DNA of 57,451 nucleotides, taken from IMG/VR virus record IMGVR_UViG_3300035698_003244, positions 1 to 57,451 of that record; one strand, 5' to 3'. Of this stretch, positions 1 to 6,982 are shown one piece after another. How positions within the stretch are numbered: the stretch's first letter is position 1; each line of letters starts with the position of its first letter. The DNA comes from a virus. A model generated the notes under the pieces. That model saw nothing but the letters and a program-made list of their open reading frames with translations, did no database searches and was not told the DNA's origin. The position numbers and the translations under genes are program-made.

Positions 1-8
1 CATTTAAA

Positions 9-605
9 TTATTTTAGTATCTTAGCACGCATACTGTGGTACAGTACAGCCGCCTCAATCTCATCACTGCAGTCATCACAATCTTCCTCTTCGTCGTCAA
101 GTGGAGGCTCGTAGCTGTCGTCCGGCGGCTGTGCAGGCTCATCAGGGATAACCAACAGGCTCAATACTCTGCTCACCCCTCCAATGAATGACTGCGTATA
201 GCTGGTAACGTTATCAATATCTGCTTTCCACTCCGGCTTACTTAAGAACATTATATCGATTGCTGATAGTATAGATGCTGTACCAACAAGTACAAGCGGC
301 TTATCCTCAGTATCGATCTCGGTAGTACTTAATACGTACGCTTCCACCCTTGGATATATAACGCTGCTATACGAGTTTGTTCCAACTGTCACCAATACAG
401 ACTCAACTACTGCCAGCGTATCAACCACGCCATCTTTCTGATCCGCCGTTGGGTTGTCGAACATGATCCAGCCAAATGCCGCGGTAGTTCCAGCTGTGTT
501 GGCGACTGATCTGATCTGATTCGGGTTAAGATTAGTCTCACCATCACATCCTGTCATAACTGGTAGCATAAGCAATGCTGCCATAAGTACAATAAGTTTC
601 TTCAT
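9..605 (-). CDS. Predicted lipoprotein with acidic C-terminus
   Basis: 198 aa. The start at 605 follows AAGGAGAGACACA; an upstream in-frame start lacks such a site. The N-terminus is a lipoprotein signal: MKK, a hydrophobic stretch, then the lipobox VMTGC with Cys at about residue 20. Lipidation and export across the inner membrane are inferred. The last 40 residues are rich in Asp, Glu and Pro with a CDDC pair. I do not recognise the body. A phage lipoprotein could act in lysis, superinfection exclusion or envelope modification, but nothing here decides between these. It is the last gene of the visible minus-strand run and lies just downstream of a small zincin-like gene. Confidence 0.8.
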   Translation of the reverse strand: MKKLIVLMAALLMLPVMTGCDGETNLNPNQIRSVANTAGTTAAFGWIMFDNPTADQKDGVVDTLAVVESVLVTVGTNSYSSVIYPRVEAYVLSTTEIDTEDKPLVLVGTASILSAIDIMFLSKPEWKADIDNVTSYTQSFIGGVSRVLSLLVIPDEPAQPPDDSYEPPLDDEEEDCDDCSDEIEAAVLYHSMRAKILK

Positions 606-616
606 TGTGTCTCTCC

Positions 617-901
617 TTAGAGGTCTTGTTTGCGCCACCCTAATCGCCAGAGAAGTCCGGCTATACTGGTAGCAGTTTGTGATACGCCGTGCTCATCAAG
701 CTCGACGCACGCGTGTAGCGCTTCATGCACTATTGTATCCAGTGCTTCTAATGTACCACCCCGTGTGGGTATGTACAACACAGGACACTTACGTCTTGAA
801 TCTTCATATCGACATTCACCAAGCGTACCGTCTCTCAGGTACTGGCTATCGTGTATACGCCATCTTTTGTGTCTGAATAAATGCGTTTTAACGGGTCTCA
901 T
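617..901 (-). CDS. Small zincin-like protein with HExxH motif
   Basis: 94 aa. The visible signature is VHEALHACVELDEHG: an HExxH zinc-binding helix near residue 59 with a possible third ligand (His or Glu) 8-10 residues later. The ATG at 901 lies 14 bases after the stop of the glycosyltransferase and behind a weak TAAGG site; a TTG two codons earlier is possible. The size and the isolated HEALHA helix resemble minimal SprT or WLM-type phage metallopeptidase domains. Zinc binding follows from the motif; proteolysis is inferred. It is followed closely by the lipoprotein gene. Confidence 0.72.
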   Translation of the reverse strand: MRPVKTHLFRHKRWRIHDSQYLRDGTLGECRYEDSRRKCPVLYIPTRGGTLEALDTIVHEALHACVELDEHGVSQTATSIAGLLWRLGWRKQDL

Positions 902-914
902 GTACAAACCTTAG

Positions 915-1673
915 TTATTTCTTCAGTTTTTCATACTCTGAAAGGTACTTATTCCATTTGGCTATATAAGGCTTTAAATTATTTGCACCCTGTCTGCCAC
1001 TCCATGGTGTTGGTCTGAGATGCCCTATAACCACGTCATGTGGCATATCACACCATTTACCTTCAAGGAACTCCGTAGGTCGATCCAATTTCTTAGGATC
1101 TGTTTGCCAAGCACGATAATTGTATCTATCTGGTAACGTCATAAAGTTTTTTTTGAAATACACGTTCAGTACACCTTGGTCACCTAACCTAGCAGCTATC
1201 TTAACTGGGTCGCCATTAACAGCCATATCCACAAGCTCAGCGTGTATAGCAGCATTAGGTTTAAGAACCATCATACCAGAGTTGAATCGCTTTCCAGTCG
1301 GTATAACATGCGTTGCAGCCAAGGAGCCCGGTATTGTGAACAGTGCATCAAACGGTTTAAATGGGCAAGCGTCAGCGTCCATATAAACTATCTGGTCATA
1401 CGGTAAATTCCATAGATTAAGCTTAGTAAATGTACGCGGCCATCTATCAGCTTTAAATTCACACGCCTTTGTGCGTATAGGCGGTACTACGTGTACTTCA
1501 TACCCAGACGCCGTTAAGTTATTTATAACCGCCTTAGAATACGCCTTATCCTCTACCATTATAGCAGGGGTAATATCAGGCATATGTTTAGCTATAGCAG
1601 CCCTTAAGGCCTTAGCTCCTTTAACATACCCATCACCACCTGATATCATTGTTACTATTGCTTTACTTTGCAT
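915..1673 (-). CDS. Glycosyltransferase family 8 (glycogenin-like)
   Basis: 252 aa, GT-A fold glycosyltransferase. The N-terminus (KAIVTMISGGDGYVKGA) is the nucleotide-sugar binding strand. The metal-binding DxD motif is DAD at residues 99-101, in VYMDADACPF. KLNLWNL just before it is typical of GT8/glycogenin enzymes, as is a late His within IGHLRPTPW. The expected role is transfer of a sugar from UDP- or GDP-sugar to an acceptor, which in a phage may be modified DNA, virion protein or host surface glycan; the acceptor cannot be told. The ATG at 1673 is the annotated start and the length fits a single GT8 domain. Confidence 0.85.
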   Translation of the reverse strand: MQSKAIVTMISGGDGYVKGAKALRAAIAKHMPDITPAIMVEDKAYSKAVINNLTASGYEVHVVPPIRTKACEFKADRWPRTFTKLNLWNLPYDQIVYMDADACPFKPFDALFTIPGSLAATHVIPTGKRFNSGMMVLKPNAAIHAELVDMAVNGDPVKIAARLGDQGVLNVYFKKNFMTLPDRYNYRAWQTDPKKLDRPTEFLEGKWCDMPHDVVIGHLRPTPWSGRQGANNLKPYIAKWNKYLSEYEKLKK

Positions 1674-1710
1674 TATTCAACTCCTAATCCGTTTACTGTT
1701 AATTAATTAC

Positions 1711-1785
1711 TGGTAGGCCGAGGGAGAATCGAACTCCCGTAATCTAAATTAAAAGTTTAGTGCGTAACCGCTACGCTACCGGCCC
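1711..1785 (-). tRNA. tRNA-Lys(TTT)
   Basis: Acceptor GGGCCGG pairs with TCGGCCT (two G.U pairs), T8-A9 are present, the D stem is GCGT/ACGC, and the anticodon stem CTAAA/TTTAG encloses loop CTTTTAA, giving TTT. The T arm is CGGGAGTTCGATTCTCC-like and CCA is encoded. A promoter-like TTTACA-17-TACGAT ends about 20 bases upstream. Confidence 0.95.
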
Positions 1786-1807
1786 ATTGATTGTATTCGT
1801 TAAGTTA

Positions 1808-1836
1808 ATCGTATACATTTTATATGTATTTGTAAA
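1808..1836 (-). promoter_or_regulatory. Sigma70-like promoter for tRNA-Lys
   Basis: On the minus strand TTTACA (1831-1836), a 17-base spacer and TACGAT (1808-1813) match the -35/-10 pattern. Transcription would start near 1801, just before tRNA-Lys, and right after the terminator that closes the zinc-finger gene unit. The call rests on sequence pattern only. Confidence 0.55.
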
Positions 1837-1854
1837 GTCGATTCAATCGATAGT

Positions 1855-1888
1855 TAAAAACTAGTCCTTTGTTAGGGGAACTAGTTTA
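1855..1888 (-). terminator. Rho-independent terminator
   Basis: On the minus strand AAACTAGT and ACTAGTTT pair with extra C-G pairs around a short loop, and the hairpin runs into TTTTT. It lies 35 bases after the stop of the triplicated zinc-finger gene and separates it from the tRNA-Lys promoter. Confidence 0.65.
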
Positions 1889-1922
1889 CCGGCGCACCTG
1901 AAGGTGCACCTGGTCTTTGTGG

Positions 1923-2450
1923 CTACATTGCGAATGAATCCATAACTGACGTTGGGTTACGTCTAAATCGCTCAGCAGCACAGTTATCGCAGTACTTATG
2001 ACTATGAGATTTACGTACCACTGTGGCACCGCATTCACATTTAAACGTTTCACCCATACGTACACGCGTACGACCAGCTTCCGCGGCCTTTTTATCCATA
2101 TACTCACGTGATCTAGCCAGCTTACGTTTGTTGACACACGCGCCACAGCAGAACTGATGACTATTTTTACGCACCACGTCAGCGCCACATTCACATTTAA
2201 ACGTTTCACCAATATGTACACACGTATGGCCAGCCTCCGCAGCCTTTTTATCCGCATACTTGTGTTGCACGGCCAGTCTATGCTTATGGGCACACGCATC
2301 ACAATACACATGCGTACGGGACCTACGTATCACGGTAGCGCCACATTCGCACTTAAACTTTTCACCCATACGTAGCCGAGTGTGTCCGGCGGCATGTGCC
2401 GCCGGATCGTCACGGTACGCAGAAGTCTTTAACTCTTCTTTGCGTGCCAT
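1923..2450 (-). CDS. Protein of three tandem zinc-ribbon repeats
   Basis: 175 aa built from three copies of a unit of about 50 residues. Each copy carries GHTR-RMGE-FKCECGA-V-R, then H-YC--C, so that CxC(G) and CxxC could bind one zinc. Copies begin near residues 22, 73 and 124 and are joined by basic linkers (YADKKAAEAGHT, YMDKKAAEAGRT). The repeat is also visible in the DNA, which implies recent internal triplication. A nucleic-acid-binding role is likely from the Cys/Arg/Lys pattern; the target is unknown. Its start overlaps the end of the preceding gene by 22 bases, and a terminator follows. Confidence 0.82.
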   Translation of the reverse strand: MARKEELKTSAYRDDPAAHAAGHTRLRMGEKFKCECGATVIRRSRTHVYCDACAHKHRLAVQHKYADKKAAEAGHTCVHIGETFKCECGADVVRKNSHQFCCGACVNKRKLARSREYMDKKAAEAGRTRVRMGETFKCECGATVVRKSHSHKYCDNCAAERFRRNPTSVMDSFAM

Positions 2451-2998
2451 TTTTCCATCTCCTCGTTGAGCTTACGCCAACCGTTGATGCCGATAGTACC
2501 CTTACCTTTAAATACGAAAACACCGTTCTCGATCTTATAAGGCGGAACAGAGTCCGCCATTATCATACCATTAAGGACAGTCTTCTGTCCTCTGCGTGTC
2601 CTCTGCGTTCCGTTCTTCGTAAAGGCGATAAGCACCTCACGCTGCGTGAAGTTACCAATCGTCTTACGTTTAGTACCACCACGCTTAGTTATGACGGTGT
2701 ACTCCTTAGCGAGCATCTCCCTCTGTTGTTCCAGCGGAAACTTGATAAGGAAGTCAATGACATGCAACTGCATGTCCCAACAACGTGAATCCAGATCATC
2801 GTTACCGATCGCCAGTATATTCGGCCAACCATACGACTTGATATTTGGGAACGATTGCACGAACTGTGTATGTGCCTCGTCTGGATATGTTCTGATGCCC
2901 TCAGCGTATGCTTTGGCTGCCTGGTACCTGTATTCTACACTTTTATTGTAGTTAACTTTAAACGACTGCAATAATGCAGCTAATGTATTCTTAGCCAT
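2429..2998 (-). CDS. Conserved phage protein of unknown function
   Basis: 189 aa. I do not recognise it. It is soluble, helical and basic at the C-terminus (LNEEMEKWHAKKS), with no Cys cluster or membrane segment. The ATG at 2998 has AAGGCC upstream. It overlaps the zinc-finger gene by 22 bases, so the two are probably translated from one message. Confidence 0.75.
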   Translation of the reverse strand: MAKNTLAALLQSFKVNYNKSVEYRYQAAKAYAEGIRTYPDEAHTQFVQSFPNIKSYGWPNILAIGNDDLDSRCWDMQLHVIDFLIKFPLEQQREMLAKEYTVITKRGGTKRKTIGNFTQREVLIAFTKNGTQRTRRGQKTVLNGMIMADSVPPYKIENGVFVFKGKGTIGINGWRKLNEEMEKWHAKKS

Positions 2999-3039
2999 AG
3001 TTATGGCCTTTCTTTTATTGTAATGTTTACCTCTGTAAC

Positions 3040-3126
3040 GTACAGAAGTTTAGTAGTGAGGGTCAAACTCGCAACTGCATAATTCGTAATCATACAAGCT
3101 ATCCGATTGAGCTAACCACCCTGTAC
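3040..3126 (-). tRNA. tRNA-like RNA, possible degenerate tRNA-Arg(ACG)
   Basis: The strand carries TTAGCTCAATCGGATAGC (D arm), an anticodon-like hairpin TATGA-TTACGAA-TTATG with ACG in the loop, and a T-arm-like GCGAG-TTTGACC-CTCAC with one mismatch. A normal 7-bp acceptor is not formed. Instead GTACAG at the 5' end pairs with CTGTAC at the 3' end, and GGTGGT can pair with ACTACT. No CCA is encoded. It may be a decayed tRNA or a small RNA derived from one. A strong promoter places its 5' end at 3126. Confidence 0.45.
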
Positions 3127-3131
3127 ATTAT

Positions 3132-3160
3132 ATTATAACATTATTATGTTAGTTATTAAG
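3132..3160 (-). promoter_or_regulatory. Promoter CTTAAT-17-TATAAT
   Basis: The -10 TATAAT (3132-3137) and CTTAAT (3155-3160) are 17 bases apart. The predicted start, about 3125, coincides with the first base of the tRNA-like RNA. The same arrangement occurs at 23171-23199, including ATATA after the -10. Confidence 0.6.
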
Positions 3161-3263
3161 GTGTATATTAGTATAGAAATTGGTGCGACAGCGGGCTTTC
3201 ACCGGCATGTGTACTCACGAAATAATATTCTCATTCCTATACTCATAATCTGTTCATTTAATG

Positions 3264-3779
3264 TTAAACCATACCCCAATTGTCTGGGTTTAAGTGTGCC
3301 TTTCCATGACACCCACAACATAACAATTGACATTTATCCAATTCAAAAACTATTTTATCCCATGCTTTCAATCTTAATGTGTTCCACATGTCCGACTTTT
3401 CTCCGACATGATGGAAATCGAATTCCACTGGGTGAAGTCCTTCACGTCCACATGCCTCACAGGCTCCACCCTTATAAGCTATTGCCTTTATCTTAATCTT
3501 ATTCCATCTTATCATGCAATACTTGTTATAGCAAACCTTGCAATAACTTTGTTCATTTTCACCCTTCCTATAAAAATAATCAATTGGCAGAATCCTACCA
3601 CACTTTATGCACTTCTTTAATTTTTCACCAACTGTATCATACGCATCAATTTCCTTCTTAGTGTTATGACACCCAAACGGTGAACACGCCAAACAAAACT
3701 TTCTATTCTGCAAATTTCTACGAACTCCGTCAACTAAAATACTCTTTGGAATATCATTATTACACGCTCTACATTTCAT
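3264..3779 (-). CDS. HNH endonuclease
   Basis: 171 aa. The start ATG at 3779 follows AGGTGTTA; a GTG three codons earlier is less likely. The N-terminus holds treble-clef Cys pairs (CRACNN, CLAC, CIKCGR, CKVCYNKYC). The C-terminal half has CEACGR, then the HNH core DFHHVG and LLCCGCHGKAH (residues about 130-165). Such free-standing enzymes nick DNA and are typical phage homing nucleases, moving into intergenic sites. It lies between two tRNA genes, a common landing place. Confidence 0.88.
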   Translation of the reverse strand: MKCRACNNDIPKSILVDGVRRNLQNRKFCLACSPFGCHNTKKEIDAYDTVGEKLKKCIKCGRILPIDYFYRKGENEQSYCKVCYNKYCMIRWNKIKIKAIAYKGGACEACGREGLHPVEFDFHHVGEKSDMWNTLRLKAWDKIVFELDKCQLLCCGCHGKAHLNPDNWGMV

Positions 3780-3857
3780 AATTAACACCTATCTTAGTAT
3801 ATAGAAATAATCTTCTATACGCTATAGGTACACAATATATCAAAATAATTACAAAAA

Positions 3858-3932
3858 TGGTAGGGGAATCTGGACTCGAACCAGAATATTTGGATTAGAA
3901 ATCCAAGGCTTTATCCCTTAAGCTATACCCCC
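3858..3932 (-). tRNA. tRNA-Arg(TCT)
   Basis: Acceptor GGGGGTA with TTCCCCT (one T-T mismatch), D stem GCTT/AAGC, anticodon stem TTGGA/TCCAA around TTTCTAA (TCT), T arm TCTGG-TTCGAGT-CCAGA and encoded CCA. It would read AGA/AGG. Confidence 0.93.
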
Positions 3933-3949
3933 ATAATCTTATCGTTATA

Positions 3950-3980
3950 TAGTTGCTCTATCCAACTGAGCTAATCGCCC
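3950..3980 (-). pseudogene. Truncated 5' half of a tRNA
   Basis: GGGCGAT, TA, then a perfect D arm (GCTC-AGTTGGATA-GAGC) form a canonical tRNA 5' half. Only 17 bases later the next tRNA (Arg) begins, so the anticodon arm, T arm and 3' acceptor are missing. The fragment's T8-A9-G10 supplies the stop codon of the gene ending at 3971. Confidence 0.7.
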
Positions 3981-4303
3981 GGATTAAATCCCATAGCGTT
4001 AACACCCATGTGCCAGCCGTCTACCGTGGGTACGAACCTACCTACTGGGTAACGCAATTTTGTATCCTCACTGAAGTGTGGGTCGATATCCTTTTGTCTC
4101 TTGAGCTGTTTCCATGTCGTATCATTAAACAGCAGTATCTTCTCACCCTCATAATTGGTACAGCCATCGTAGACCAACCATACGAGAAGATAACCGTTAT
4201 CCTCACGACTAAGAAGCTTCTCCCAGTTACGCGTATTAACCGGTGGTACTACTTTGACTACAGGCTCAGTGATACCTGTTGACATCTTAAATAAATGTGA
4301 CAT
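3971..4303 (-). CDS. Unknown protein ending inside a tRNA remnant
   Basis: 110 aa. The start ATG at 4303 follows AGGAGCAAAT; the longer frame upstream is just the translated tRNA-like gene. The product (MSHLFKMSTGITEPVV...) is not recognised. It contains LLSREDNGYLLVWLVYDG and a C-terminal GWHMGVNAMGFNPGD. The last codons GGC GAT TAG come from the tRNA fragment at 3950-3980, so the tRNA sequence defines the present C-terminus. Confidence 0.72.
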   Translation of the reverse strand: MSHLFKMSTGITEPVVKVVPPVNTRNWEKLLSREDNGYLLVWLVYDGCTNYEGEKILLFNDTTWKQLKRQKDIDPHFSEDTKLRYPVGRFVPTVDGWHMGVNAMGFNPGD

Positions 4304-4317
4304 ATTTGCTCCTATAA

Positions 4318-4400
4318 TGGAGTAGCTGGATGGATTTGAACCACCGACTTCGGAACCTAGCCTAGGTGTCCCGCGCTCTACCAAACTGAGCTACAGCCAC
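4318..4400 (-). tRNA. tRNA-like gene with a 13-nt anticodon loop
   Basis: Acceptor GTGGCTG/CAGCTAC, D arm GCTC-AGTTTGGTA-GAGC, T arm GGTGG-TTCAAAT-CCATC and encoded CCA are all intact. The anticodon stem CGGGA/TTCCG is perfect but encloses CACCTAGGCTAGG, 13 bases instead of 7, centred on the palindrome ACCTAGGCTAGGT. No amino acid can be assigned. It may be a tRNA broken by a short insertion or duplication (CTAGG twice), or one with a mini-intron. Confidence 0.7.
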
Positions 4401-4518
4401 TTTAAATTCTGCATCTGTAGGGATTACACCTCATGTGATCTTAACGAGCATACCCAGATGCGCAGTATACTAAGACTTATTACCAACAAGCTGGACCGTC
4501 GCCCTCACCACCGGCAAT

Positions 4519-4595
4519 TGGTAGGCGGAGGTGGTATCGAACCACCGACTTCGACCTTATCGGGATCGCACTCTAACCATCTGAGTTACCCGCCC
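4519..4595 (-). tRNA. tRNA-Ile(GAT)
   Basis: Acceptor GGGCGGG with CTCCGCC-type pairing, D arm ACTC-AGATGGTTA-GAGT, anticodon stem CGATC/GGTCG around CCGATAA (GAT), T arm GGTGG-TTCGATA-CCACC and encoded CCA. Confidence 0.93.
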
Positions 4596-4600
4596 ATAAA

Positions 4601-4840
4601 TTATATCTCGTTACCTATAGCCTCAGCAAGCGTACGCCTGCGGGCCTCTATAACAGCGTCACCGCTTATCGTAGTACCACTAGCATCAAAAGCTCCAACA
4701 GTCTGTGAGTTCATCTGGTACGTAACCTTCTGGTAATCAAACCGTATCTCGTCGTCGTTTACGATACGTATATTACACATTATCTCTGGACGGCTTACTG
4801 TCTTAATAGCTATTTCTATCAGTTGTCCTTGGCTTAGCAT
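4601..4840 (-). CDS. Small unknown protein
   Basis: 79 aa, not recognised. Mixed alpha/beta composition with SGDAVIEARRRTLAEAIGNEI at the C-terminus. Its ATG shares a base with the stop of the preceding gene (TAATG), indicating translational coupling. It ends six bases before tRNA-Ile. Confidence 0.72.
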   Translation of the reverse strand: MLSQGQLIEIAIKTVSRPEIMCNIRIVNDDEIRFDYQKVTYQMNSQTVGAFDASGTTISGDAVIEARRRTLAEAIGNEI

Positions 4841-5055
4841 TAGTTGCCACCTTTCTTTAAATTATCATTACTAGCGACATAATCATCACTATCCTTATAA
4901 TCTTCCATCAATTCGTCTAGTGCACGCATAATACTTCTAGTAGGGTTACTGCTAGTTATACTCATATCATCAAAACATTCTCTATCCATCTTCATCGATA
5001 CGGTATCAAATTTATCATCGTCGGTATCTATTAACTCTATTCTAACTATCTGCAT
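4840..5055 (-). CDS. Small acidic unknown protein
   Basis: 71 aa and strongly acidic (DTDDDKFDTV, ELMEDYKDSDD). Not recognised. It starts at 5055, nine bases after the preceding gene, and is coupled to the next gene through TAATG. Confidence 0.72.
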   Translation of the reverse strand: MQIVRIELIDTDDDKFDTVSMKMDRECFDDMSITSSNPTRSIMRALDELMEDYKDSDDYVASNDNLKKGGN

Positions 5056-5063
5056 GTTTAAAA

Positions 5064-5336
5064 TTAACCTTTCTTTTTAGACTTCAACTTAGTTATAAGT
5101 ACAGGCGGTGTAGGAGGCTTCTTAGCCTCTGTACGGGCCTGTGGCGTCACAGGACAGCAGCAACATGGATCAGTAGTCTCCGCAGACGCTATTGTCCTCG
5201 GTGGTGCCGGTGGCGGCTTGCAGTTCTTAGGAGGGGCTACAAAGCCAGCTTCATTAGATCCATCGCCAGCCAAAACCGTACCCATACATAGTGTTGTGGC
5301 CAGTAAAGCCATTCCTGCTGCGCATCTCTTATTCAT
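5064..5336 (-). CDS. Secreted Pro/Cys-rich small protein
   Basis: 90 aa. The ATG at 5336 follows GGAGAAGAAGC and overlaps the upstream gene by 8 bases. The N-terminus MNKRCAAGMALLATTLCMGTVLAG is a Sec signal peptide with likely cleavage after VLA. The mature part is Pro-rich (PPKNCKPPPAPPR, KKPPTPP) with a run of four Cys (DPCCCCP). Export to the periplasm is inferred. The polyproline/Cys make-up recalls small envelope-associated or Rz1-like proteins, but no lipobox or partner is clear. Confidence 0.7.
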   Translation of the reverse strand: MNKRCAAGMALLATTLCMGTVLAGDGSNEAGFVAPPKNCKPPPAPPRTIASAETTDPCCCCPVTPQARTEAKKPPTPPVLITKLKSKKKG

Positions 5337-5625
5337 GCTTCTTCTCCATATCAAACGTTTTTGATAGCCACTTATAAAAATCCGCCGCTGATACGTGCCA
5401 AAGCACTTCAGTAGCATAGTGTATCTCACTCACATCAATACGTGATGCCGCGCTATAAAATCTACAATGTAGGCTAGGTATAATGACAGATAAATCAGAT
5501 TTCTTACGCTTAGGTGTCTGTCTAAAAACTTTTATCTCATCGTAGATTGTATACTCATGTGTACCGGTACGCTTTGTAAACTTAGCCCCAGCCGGTAACG
5601 CAAGTGCTTGAATTAATACTTTCAT
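5329..5625 (-). CDS. Unknown small basic protein
   Basis: 98 aa, not recognised. Basic, with a short hydrophobic N-terminus (MKVLIQALALPAGAKF) that may be a strand rather than a signal. Ends DFYKWLSKTFDMEKKHE. Start 5625 follows AAGGAATAACC. Its end overlaps the start of the secreted Pro/Cys-rich gene. Confidence 0.75.
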   Translation of the reverse strand: MKVLIQALALPAGAKFTKRTGTHEYTIYDEIKVFRQTPKRKKSDLSVIIPSLHCRFYSAASRIDVSEIHYATEVLWHVSAADFYKWLSKTFDMEKKHE

Positions 5626-5694
5626 AAGGTTATTCCTTTAAGTATGTTATCAACTTTTTGAATTATCATCAATAGTGGTAAAATACTCTATACA

Positions 5695-6003
5695 CTATAG
5701 ATCCTTCATTATGTATAACTGTTCCCAGTCATCCTCGTCACATATATCACCGTTACCCATAGGATCTCTTATATCCTTACCATGGATACAACAGTGCCTA
5801 CTACACCATACAGATGCATCGTCGTCTATAGCTGTGAAGTTAGCACACGACCGGAACGACAGCCTTCTAAGCATGCGATCCGCTATATCTAACGCCTTAG
5901 CTGTAAGTACGTCTATCTCAGCATCCGTTTCAACTACGTTTTTAGTAAGCAGTATCGATAATGCCTGTGACGCAAAAAACTCTCTACTAGGTATATTGTC
6001 CAT
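5695..6003 (-). CDS. Unknown protein
   Basis: 102 aa, not recognised. The N-terminal half is helical, and the C-terminal half carries WCSRHCCIHGKD, a possible metal site, followed by an acidic stretch. It begins seven bases after the preceding gene. Confidence 0.72.
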   Translation of the reverse strand: MDNIPSREFFASQALSILLTKNVVETDAEIDVLTAKALDIADRMLRRLSFRSCANFTAIDDDASVWCSRHCCIHGKDIRDPMGNGDICDEDDWEQLYIMKDL

Positions 6004-6009
6004 AAGTTC

Positions 6010-6426
6010 CTATTCTATTAATGTATATTTTAAAAATGTTAATCTACAAACTACACACGGGTGCAGCTTTATACTGGCGTAGCACGTGTTAGGTTCCTGG
6101 TTAATACATTTAACAGTGGACCTACTAACAACAAACTTTGGTGTCTCCCGGTTACGCAATATCGTATCAAACAACTTAAAAATGTCACACGGTTTAGGTC
6201 GTGAGGTCAGATAAGCTATTAACCGATCAAACTGTAATTGGAAGTCATAGTACTCCGGCGCCCACGACTCGGAGCTAAGGTTAGAATATCTCATTGTAAA
6301 ACACCTAGGGCCTAACCGGGTTAACGCTGGATTATCTATACGAACACTATTAATGCCGTCTATCAATTCCGCGTCAACACTGGCGAGCTCATCAAGTGCT
6401 ACAGTACGTTTGTATGCTAGTTGCAT
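6010..6426 (-). CDS. Unknown protein
   Basis: 138 aa, not recognised. The ATG at 6426 is preferred because GGGTGGGG lies immediately upstream; a GTG at 6435 is possible. Four Cys occur in the last third (CDIF, CINQ, CYAS, CVVCR). It overlaps the Cys-rich gene before it by about 10 bases. Confidence 0.72.
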   Translation of the reverse strand: MQLAYKRTVALDELASVDAELIDGINSVRIDNPALTRLGPRCFTMRYSNLSSESWAPEYYDFQLQFDRLIAYLTSRPKPCDIFKLFDTILRNRETPKFVVSRSTVKCINQEPNTCYASIKLHPCVVCRLTFLKYTLIE

Positions 6427-6728
6427 GATCCCCACCCGCTTGTCTTCCTAGGTACGCCATAAGTATCATGTGGTTTGTTAGCGCCACAGTCACACGTTTC
6501 TGGTGATTCACCACTACCACAGTCACATAGGTCTAGCCCCCAGTGGTTAACGCAGTGATTGCAGTTGCGTACTGCTATAACATTTCTAGGCGCTACAGTA
6601 ACCACATCAGGTAACATATCTTTGTTACCCTCACCTACCGAGCTAGTGAATGTGTTACCATCATCGTCCTTACCGGTGACTGTCATTGCACCGCAGTCAC
6701 AAAGGCTCAGTGTGTCTATGACGGCCAT
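6417..6728 (-). CDS. Cys-rich putative zinc-ribbon protein
   Basis: 103 aa with repeated CDCG knuckles: LCDCGAM near residue 9, CNHC near 56, LCDCGSG near 67 and CDCGANK near 79. The spacing suggests two zinc ribbons. No enzyme motif. A structural or nucleic-acid-binding role is inferred only from the Cys pattern. It overlaps neighbours on both sides. Confidence 0.75.
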   Translation of the reverse strand: MAVIDTLSLCDCGAMTVTGKDDDGNTFTSSVGEGNKDMLPDVVTVAPRNVIAVRNCNHCVNHWGLDLCDCGSGESPETCDCGANKPHDTYGVPRKTSGWGSCN

Positions 6729-6982
6729 GGTAGTACCTCACAGCTATTGTGCCTCACAGTACGGCAGTAATGCTCGTCACTAAGAAACGAGTCCATACAC
6801 CTACCCTGTATTTCTTCAATAGTCTCGCCGGTACCATCGTGAGTCTCTTCATAGACGTACGAATCGTGTACCTGACTAACGAGCTTAAAACGCTTTGCCG
6901 GCTTCTTCACCTCAATACGTACAGTAAATAAGGCTGTGATTGCAAGACATAATGTCTTTATAAAATTACTTCTAGTTATCAT
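6716..6982 (-). CDS. Unknown protein with hydrophobic N-terminus
   Basis: 88 aa. The first 22 residues (MITRSNFIKTLCLAITALFTVR) could be a signal anchor. The rest is acidic and polar with three Cys in the C-terminal part. Membrane attachment is inferred. It overlaps the next gene by 13 bases. Confidence 0.7.
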   Translation of the reverse strand: MITRSNFIKTLCLAITALFTVRIEVKKPAKRFKLVSQVHDSYVYEETHDGTGETIEEIQGRCMDSFLSDEHYCRTVRHNSCEVLPWPS

